NCBI GenBank assembly: GCA_013368375.1
Contig: JAACJP010000020.1
Coordinates: 496,001 to 560,000, forward strand
Source of the DNA: Tricholomella constricta
Lineage: Eukaryota; Basidiomycota; Agaricomycetes; Agaricales; Lyophyllaceae
DNA: 64,000 bases
Reading direction: 5' to 3'
The notes under the pieces are model-generated. The model made no database searches. It worked only from the letters and a program-made list of their open reading frames with translations, and was not told the DNA's origin. This document shows positions 57,163-64,000 of this stretch, one piece after another. How positions within the stretch are numbered: the first letter of the stretch is position 1; each line of letters opens with the position of its first letter. The position numbers and the translations under genes were made by a program.

Positions 57163-60100
57163 CTAGTCGTAATCGGTTCGCTCCACTGTCCGTAGAATAT
57201 GCCAATACACCTATTATTGCTGCTATTCCTACGAATGAACCGACCGACAAAGACGTACAAAACCCCTCCGACCCGACGACACCGATCGCAGTCGCAAAGC
57301 CGATCGCTCCGTCGCGTCGTGGCCTACCCCGCTGGGAAAAGCGACTTCCTAGTCGCTTCATCGCCGCTGCCTCCCCCTGCCCCAGATCCCTGTGGCTCAA
57401 CGTTGAACTGGAGACCACCGACACCCAGGAGTCGCACGCCGTCACTGCGCTAGTGGACAGCGGAGCGACCGGCAGCTTTCTCAATATCGCTTTCGTCGAG
57501 AAACACAAACTCACGACCAAGGTGCTTAGTCGGCCATCCCCAGTTTACAACGTAGACGGCACCCTCAACGAAGGCGGTTCGGTCTCTTGCATCGTAGAAG
57601 CTGTCTTGCGATACAATGGTCATACCGAACGAGCCGTCTTCGGGGTCACCCAGTTAGGCAAGCACGACATGATCCTCGGGTTCAACTGGCTTAAAAACCA
57701 CAACCCTGAGATCGACTGGGAGACCAAAGAGGTGAAGATGAGTCGCTGTCCGACGCAGTGCGACACCTGCAAGGATGAGGTCAAAGCCGACCGGCGCGCA
57801 CGTACCAAAGTGCGCGCAGCAATCCGTGCCTGTCGAGCCGATGGCATCCCGACGATTGAGCCTGACCTGCGGGCCTCGACCAATCCGTACGTGGAGGACG
57901 ACTCTGATGACGTCGAGTTCCTCCCCTACACCCCGATCCTGGAGGAGCCTGACCCAGAGTCTGACGACTTCCTGGTGGAAACCTTCCTGAATGGCGATCG
58001 CATCTTCGCGACCGCGATCCATCTGACCCCGACCGCCGAACATATTCGGGCCAGCCAAACGACATCACAGCGACTTGCGGAAGCGCACGCTGCTAACTCC
58101 GTGCCCAAAACGTTCCGCGACGCCGTACCCACCCACCTCCACGACTTTGAAGATGTCTTCTCCAAAGTTGCGTTCGATGAGCTCCCAGAGCGCAAGCAAT
58201 GGGACCATGCGATCGAACTGGAGCCGGGCGCGTCACCAACCGGCACGAAGGTCTACCCGCTGTCACCGGCGGAACAGGTTGAACTCGACGCGTTCCTCAA
58301 AGAGAATCTCGAGACGGGTCGTATCCGACCGTCCAAGTCGCCCATGGCATCACCGGTCTTCTTCATCAAGAAGAAGGACGGGTCGCTCCGCCTGGTACAG
58401 GACTATCGGACGCTCAATGCGCTCACGGTGAAGAACCGATACCCGCTGCCCCTCATTAGCGAACTGGTGAATAACCTTCGCGGCGCGCGGTACTTCACCA
58501 AGCTGGACGTCCGATGGGGGTACAACAATGTTCGGATCAAGGAAGGCAACGAGTGGAAGGCAGCGTTTCGGATGAACCGCGGTCTCTTCGAGCCGCTCGT
58601 CATGTTCTTCGGCCTCACGAACAGCCCCGCCACATTTCAGACCATGATGAATGATATTTTCCGCGATCTGATCGCCGAAGGTGTTGTTTGCGTGTACCTC
58701 GACGACATCTTGATTTATACCAAGACTCTAGAGGAACACCGTCGGGTCGCGCGATTAGTACTGGACCGACTCCGCGAACATCAGTTGTTCTTAAAGCCCG
58801 AGAAATGCGAATTCGAACAGACCAAGATCGAGTATCTGGGGCTGATCATTTCGCAAGGGCAAGCGGAGATGGACCCTGTTAAGGTCGCTGGAGTGTTGGA
58901 ATGGCCAGCGCCGAAGAACAAGAAGGAAGTGCAAGCATTCCTAGGCTTCACTAACTTCTACCGACGGTTCATCCAGGACTTCTCGCATCACGCCCGACCC
59001 CTGTTCGATCTGACGGGCAAGGACGTCGCCTGGCGATGGGGAGAGTCGGAGCAGTCGGCCTTTGGCCTTCTGAAGTCGGCGATCACATCGGGGCCCGTTC
59101 TCATGTTCCCTGACGACGACCGACCGTACCGCATCGAAGCCGATTCATCTGACTTCGCAACGGGCGCGGTCCTGTCGCAAGAGTCACCGTCCGACGGTAA
59201 ATGGCACCCCGTCGCGTTCTACTCAAAGAGCTTGAACGCCGTCGAGCGGAACTACGAGATCCATGACAAGGAGATGCTAGCGATCATCCGGTCTCTGGAG
59301 GAGTGGTGACACTTCGTAGAAGGCGCAAAGCACAAGGTGGAGATCTGGACCGACCACAAGAACCTTGAGTACTTCCTCACCGCGAAGAAACTCAATCGGC
59401 GTCAAGCCCGATGGTCGCTCTACCTCGCTAACTTCGACTTCGCCCTCCACCACCGTCCTGGCCGTAGCATGGGCAAGCCCGACGCGTTATCGCGCCGCTC
59501 CGACCATGGCGACGGAAGTGCTGACAACGCCGACATCGTACTGCTCAAACCCGAGTTCTTCGCGGTTCGTGCGACTGAAGGTCTTGTATTGGTCGGAGAA
59601 GAGGATGACGTGCTGAAGGCAATTCGCAAGGGCAACCGCGATGGCGCACAGGAGGATGCGGTCGCGAAAGCGGCGCAACTGGTCAGGGCATCCAAGATCG
59701 CCGGTCGCTCCCTTCGCTTTGGCGAGTGGGGAGAGGAAGGCGGTCTGCTCACGTTCCGTGGACGGATCTATGTCCCGAACGTTCCTGACCTCCGCTGACG
59801 CATCGTGGAGCACCACCACGACTCCAAGGTCGCCGGTCACCCAGGTCGCTGGAAGACGTTAGAGCTGGTGTCGCGCAACTACTGGTGGCCCCAGATGTCG
59901 CGCTTCATCGGTTCCTACACCAGCACCTGCGACATGTGCTTGCGCACGAAACCCCGCCGCCAACTCCCTGTCGGACAGCTGCAGCCGCTCCCCATTCCCG
60001 AAGGCCGATGGAATGTCGTGTCGGTCGACTTCATCACCGAACTCCCCGAGTCCAATGGCCACGACGCGATCATGAACGTCGTGGATTCGGTCGGAAAACG

Positions 60101-61160
60101 CGCGCACTTCATCGCGTCGCACACGACTTGTTCGGCTTTGGGGGCTGCGAACCTCTACCGGCGCCACGTCTGGAAGCTCCACGGTCTCCCAGATGCCTTT
60201 GTCTCCGATCGAGGTCCACAGTTCGTCGCCGAATTCACGCGCGAACTGTACCGACTCCTGGGTATCAAGCTGTCGGCTTCGACGGCGTACCACCCGCAGA
60301 CCGACGGACAGACCGAACGCGTCAACCAGGAGCTGGAACAGTTCTTGCGGGTCTTCTGCAATGAGCGTCAGAACGACTGGGAGGACCTCTTGCCCAACGC
60401 CGAATTCAGTTACAACAACCATGTACATTCGGCGACGCAGCAGACCCCCTTCCTGCTCGACACTGGTCGGCATCCACGCATGGGCTTTGAGCCACGTCGG
60501 GGCGCTTCCAAGAACGAGTCGGCCGACGAGTTTGTGGAGCGCATGAAGGAAGCACAGGAAGAAGCCAAGGCAGCGCTCTCAAAGGCCAAAGACGACATGG
60601 AGCGGTACTACAACCAGCGACACGCCCCAACGCCCGACTACCAGCCTGGCGACAAGGTGTACTTGGACGCGACCGACATTTCTACGACCCGACCATCTAA
60701 GAAATTGTCGCATCGCTACCTTGGCCCTTTTGTCGTGCAAAGGCGAGTCGGCCCGCTCGCATACCGCCTCCTGCTGCCTCAGTCCATGAAGCGCATCCAC
60801 CCAGTCTTCCACGTCGTGAAACTCATCCCCGCCGTCACTGATCCGATCGAAGGTCGTCGGTCCAATCCTCCTCCTCCCCCCGACATAATCGACGACGAAC
60901 CCCATTACGAAGTTGAAAAGATCCTCGATAGCCGAACCTTCCGCAAAAAACTACAGTACAAGGTCCTGTGGAAAGGCTATGGTTACGAAGAAGCTTCATG
61001 GGAACCTCGCGAAAATGTCACCGCCCCCGATCTGGTACGCAAGTTCCACCGCGACAACCCCGACGCTGCCCGCCACATTCGTGGCATGTTCACATTATCC
61101 CCGGCCATCTTCGCCACCGCTACCCCGCACCGAGTCGTTGCGATTCAAAAGGGGGGGTGA
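57129..61160 (+). pseudogene. pol: Element B pol: protease, reverse transcriptase, RNase H, integrase, chromodomain; two TGA stops
   Basis: Read in the -1 frame after the gag stop; there is no early ATG, so a frameshift fusion is expected. The protease has ALVDSGATGSFLN near 57455. Reverse transcriptase spans about 58240-58870, with FFIKKKDGSLRLVQDYRTLN and the catalytic VYLDDILIYT near 58700. RNase H has RIEADSSDFATGAVL, HDKEMLAI and WTDHKNLEYF. Integrase has a zinc part ending CDMCLRTK, catalytic Asp, Asp and Glu in VDFITELPESNGHD, VSDRGPQFVAEF and TDGQTERVNQELEQ. The C-terminal chromodomain (HYEVEKILDS, LQYKVLWKGYGYEEASWEP) marks it as a chromovirus. TGA codons at 59307-59309 and 59796-59798 replace Arg codons of element A, so full-length Pol is not made. 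Pol stops in the polypurine tract. Confidence 0.95.
61147..61160 (+). other. Polypurine tract of element B, overlapping the pol stop
   Basis: AAAAGGGGGGGTGA directly before the 3' LTR primes plus-strand synthesis. It also encodes the last residues of Pol (K, G, G, stop). Confidence 0.85.
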
Positions 61161-61634
61161 TGTTAGGGGAACACCCGTTCACGCCCTCCGACGCTCACCA
61201 ACTGTTCCCCAACACGTGCGCTCGCTCCTGACCGATCGCGATCCCGACCCCGACGCTCTGACCCAAGCGTCGGTGTACATATTTACCTTACTCACTTCCT
61301 GTCATTCCCCTCGTTTCCCTGTTCATATTCCCGATCACCTGACATCCCGACGACGGTTACCATCAGCCAGCATCCGGAACCCGCTCATCATTATCACCTG
61401 TCATGGTTATCACATGTCGTTATTATCACATGTACAGTACACTATGGAGAGCCTGCCCTCATGTATCACACTTGTATATAGCCGGCCCCCTGGCATCTGG
61501 GAATCCTTTACACTATTCTCTTTGGATTCCCCTTTGCCAGGTAAGCCTTATTTACCTCGTTACAGTACATCAATATAACTTTGGATTCCCCTTTGCCAGT
61601 ACGACTAGGCTCTGCTCTAAAGGTCGCCCTAACA
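61161..61634 (+). repeat. Element B 3' LTR
   Basis: It is 474 bp with no difference from the 5' LTR noticed on reading. It is followed by the second CATCC. Confidence 0.96.
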
Positions 61635-62833
61635 CATCCTCCACCAAACCCATTGAGAGCGACCCTTTTGCATTGCAGGTCGATGTCCCGGCCTCCCGCA
61701 AACAACCTGGAGAGGATATCTCCCGACTTCTCGAGACAATTTTGCGAGAAAAGCATATGAAGGGTGAAGCAAAGGATGACCTCAAGCAGTTTGCTTCGGT
61801 AACCTCTGGTTCTTCCTAAACCTGTTGTATGACAATTTGTTAATGCTTCTATATAGAAAACAGAAGCAGAACAGGCTCTCATTACGTATGCCAACATGCT
61901 GGAGGTCAAGGCGGTGCTCAACAAGTTAGTGCCTCCAGAAGCGGTCTTCACTGTTCCAAAGCAAGTCAAGGTGAGTACCTCTCTCCTTTGAAAGACACTC
62001 ATGAGCTCACACTAATGTGAGACCCTGATCGATTCTGTGGTGTTCAAAACACTGATGGACAGTGCAGTTGGTGGTTATACGGATATTGCCACCAAGATTG
62101 TCGAGGTGAGGATCCTGAGACCTTGCTGCATCCTTCATTTGACATTATTTTTAGGAGAAGATTCAAGCGGACATCTCAAATGAAATGCGCGACAATCCCA
62201 CAAGCTGGAAGGCAGTGCGTGACAGAATCAAGGGTAGATTGACGGACTTTCGGTTCGCGATCAAGAAGGCGGTAAGTTATTGTTAATTTAACTACTCATC
62301 ACTCCAAGGCATTGATATCTTTGTTACAGCTGTTCATGACGGTCTGGCAGCTGTTACCAAGGGATTCACCTGCCGACGCTCGGCTTGTCCGCCTTGACCC
62401 CACCATCCTTATCAGCAATGCCACGGAAGCACTTCTGAAAACAGCCAAAGGAAAAGTCAAGAACACCGTTGAGCTTTGTGTTCGCGTGGCCTTCCTGGTC
62501 TGTCCACAATTACATTCGTCATTGTAACCTTATAACTTATCAGTGATTTAGCGGAATGTTTTGTTTCTCAATCCTCGTTTGTCAGACTTCTGGAAACTTG
62601 TCAATTCGGAGCTCGCAGATGCCCGGCAGAAGTATGATGACCCAAGACAACTCTCCAAGTTTGTACCTTAAGCATCATCATTTTCTTAAATCTTATTCGA
62701 TCATCTCCACAGGCTCTTCATGGCGGTCTATGACAAAGACAAGGAGGAATTTGATGGCTCAGAGATTCCGAGTCACAAGCAAGCAACCCACCTGTGGTCA
62801 CCACTAGTCATCTACATATACTCTCACAAATGA

Positions 62834-63596
62834 TTCACATATATCTGTCTAATTTCATACCTGTCCACATTCATTTGCATTCATAGCTTACTCGTTAAAT
62901 CCAATGAATAATGTTGTCTCACATTTGTTTCCGGATAGTCCATTGAGCCCATCCGAGTGAATCTGAACTGGCAACTATTTTGCTAACTGCGAGAGATTTT
63001 ATTGCCCCTACTAAGATATTTCGTGCTGTGGTCAAAATCATATCCGAAAGTCAAGACCTCAAATTAGCCTCTCGATAACAAACCTTGAAGATGTCCTGGC
63101 TAAACAACTCTTAAATGATGTTGATTTCCACCATCCTGACGAGGTCTGATCGGACATCCCTGCCTCACAGATCAAATATTCATGATCTCATGTCATTTTT
63201 GCCTCCGATCAGGTTGGCTGTGTATCTGATGAACTGATCTCACATGTCCAGTCCTTGTATTTTTTATTTATTTTCTTATTATTTTTTTAAAGTGGTGCGT
63301 TATCTGACGGGGACAACTCACAAAGTCAGCCCCGTCTCGCTTTTGTATCGACGGAGGATTGCACTCCGTAAGGAAAATTGAAATCACTTTGGGGAAATGT
63401 TTGTTAAACACGAATGCGGTAACGCAGACAGCATGGGATTCGGCGGTAGAGTCCGTTTGGTAAGCACTGGTGACTCCTCTTACGATTCATTGTCGCCTGC
63501 AGTCCTTGATTGTTACAATTCTATTCTGTCAACCATGTACCGATTATTCGACTTGTCCATTTCCAAACTCATTTACCGAAAGCCGTCTCGTGAAAT
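62834..63596. other. Intergenic, AT-rich, with two adjacent hairpins
   Basis: No gene is recognised. A T/A-rich stretch lies at 63256-63291. Two hairpins follow: GACGGGG/CCCCGTC (63306-63312 with 63330-63336) and ACGGAG/CTCCGT (63351-63356 with 63364-63369). They could belong to a small RNA or a terminator-like structure, but nothing identifies one. Confidence 0.35.
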
Positions 63597-64000
63597 CTAC
63601 TTATTTTCTTCTTTCTTCATCATCAATTGAAAATACATACCATAACGGTTGAGCTTATTGACTCGCTTAACGTTCCTGAGAGACTTCCTTGATGACTCCG
63701 TTGTCGCGTCTACCATGCGCAACGTTCCATTGGGACGTCCTATTCGACGTGCCTTTAACATCGAAACGAAACGACTTGAATCGTCTGAATGGACATGACA
63801 TGACAATACCTCCATTCTGGGCAGGAGCGCACCCTTTTGGATGTCCCGCATGATTGTTTTAGTGATAGTGAGCTTCGGGATACAGAAGGATTCCACGTAT
63901 AGTATGGCTTGAAGAAACTCGGCAGTGATCATGTGAGGTCCATTAGAAGATCGGAAATCTAGGATGCAGCATTGGGATCTGGAGATCATAGCCTGGATTG
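63597..64000 (-). CDS. Possible F-box/LRR-like protein, C-terminal fragment at the window edge
   Basis: The frame is open from the right edge to the stop at 63597-63599. It reads GPHMITAEFLQAILYVESFC, LLPRMEVLSCHV, DDSSRFVSMLKARRIG and a basic end. The pattern of a last leucine-rich unit, then L.P.L..L.C and F..ML..R, resembles the C-terminal part of the many F-box-like proteins of mushrooms. No F-box is in view because the N-terminus is outside. A spurious frame cannot be excluded. Confidence 0.35.
   Translation of the reverse strand, partial: IQAMISRSQCCILDFRSSNGPHMITAEFLQAILYVESFCIPKLTITKTIMRDIQKGALLPRMEVLSCHVHSDDSSRFVSMLKARRIGRPNGTLRMVDATTESSRKSLRNVKRVNKLNRYGMYFQLMMKKEENK

Larger units (their letters stand above)
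55280..61639 (+). mobile_element. Chromovirus (Ty3/gypsy) element B, very young copy
   Basis: Two 474-bp LTRs (55285-55758 and 61161-61634) show no difference on reading, and the 5-bp target duplication CATCC flanks them (55280-55284, 61635-61639). Order: 5' LTR, primer site, gag, pol in the -1 frame, polypurine tract, 3' LTR. Gag is intact; pol has two in-frame TGA codons. It is closely related to element A. Confidence 0.96.
55177..62833 (+). pseudogene. Uncharacterised host gene disrupted in exon 1 by element B
   Basis: The start ATG at 55177 opens MHSLADIPLPESPRTLPYQP and is open to the insertion point after 55284. Removing the element and one CATCC copy restores the frame exactly, continuing STKPIESDPFALQ at 61640. 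Downstream exons with good GT-AG introns are about 61640-61798, 61858-61970, 62021-62105, 62157-62270, 62330-62497, 62551-62658 and 62713-62833 (TGA). They read SRLLETILREKHMKGEAKDD, YANMLEVKAVLNKLVP, KIQADISNEMRDNPTSWKAV, LVRLDPTILISNATEALLKT and RQKYDDPRQLSKLFMAVYDK. No other break is seen, so the gene was probably whole until the insertion. I recall similar multi-exon mushroom proteins but no function. It is mostly helical, without a signal peptide. Confidence 0.78.

Noticed and set aside
1..64000. tRNA, rRNA, CRISPR array or prokaryotic operon signals
   Set aside because: No tRNA A/B box pair, rRNA segment or regularly spaced repeats were found by eye; introns and retroelements show a eukaryotic genome. 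A tRNAscan or Rfam run would settle the tRNA question.

Overview
The window looks like nuclear DNA of a basidiomycete, almost certainly an Agaricomycete mushroom. The genes are broken by many very short introns (about 39-110 nt, mostly 50-65), and several protein families are typical of that group: BTB proteins with a C-terminal CxxC, a Mug135-like protein, a large multicopy transposase-like family, Tad-like LINEs and chromodomain Ty3/gypsy elements. Exons, introns and repeats were worked out by eye from splice signals, reading frame and remembered family patterns; nothing was searched.

Left part (1-28,400) is ordinary gene-dense sequence. In order: a partial membrane-anchored alpha/beta hydrolase (-), a BTB protein (+), a cis-prenyltransferase for dolichol synthesis (-), divergent from it a SWIM/RING finger protein (+), a half-size ABC transporter (-), COG6 of the Golgi tethering complex (+), an unrecognised basic protein (+), a small zinc-binding, Gly/Arg-rich protein (-), a large membrane-anchored amidohydrolase (+), a coiled-coil protein (-) and a small Mug135-like gene (+).

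Right part (28,600-62,000) is a transposon graveyard with fresh arrivals. It holds a decayed LTR plus gag fragment (28,631-29,897); a full-length but defective chromovirus copy on the minus strand (element A, 32,942-39,164, target duplication GTATC); a decayed transposase-like gene (39,465-43,565); a Tad-like LINE (43,697-54,795) with a second type of gypsy element inside it (element C, 45,268-53,704); and a very young chromovirus copy on the plus strand (element B, 55,285-61,634, target duplication CATCC). Element C lacks its 5' end and carries an extra 786-codon ORF downstream of pol. Element B has inserted in an exon of an otherwise intact host gene (55,177-62,833). The right edge holds a possible F-box-like fragment.

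The most interesting signals are in the chromovirus family. First, there is a complete -1 frameshift cassette at the gag stop: slippery heptamer, 7-nt spacer and an 8-bp hairpin, conserved in A and B. Second, the primer site is complementary to the predicted 5' end of the element's own RNA, with covarying bases among three copies. Third, the LTR leader has a conserved hairpin and conserved splice-like sites. Repeated premature TGA codons at former CGA codons, and CpG loss in the old copy, point to methylation-type (CpG) decay that has already reached the youngest copy.
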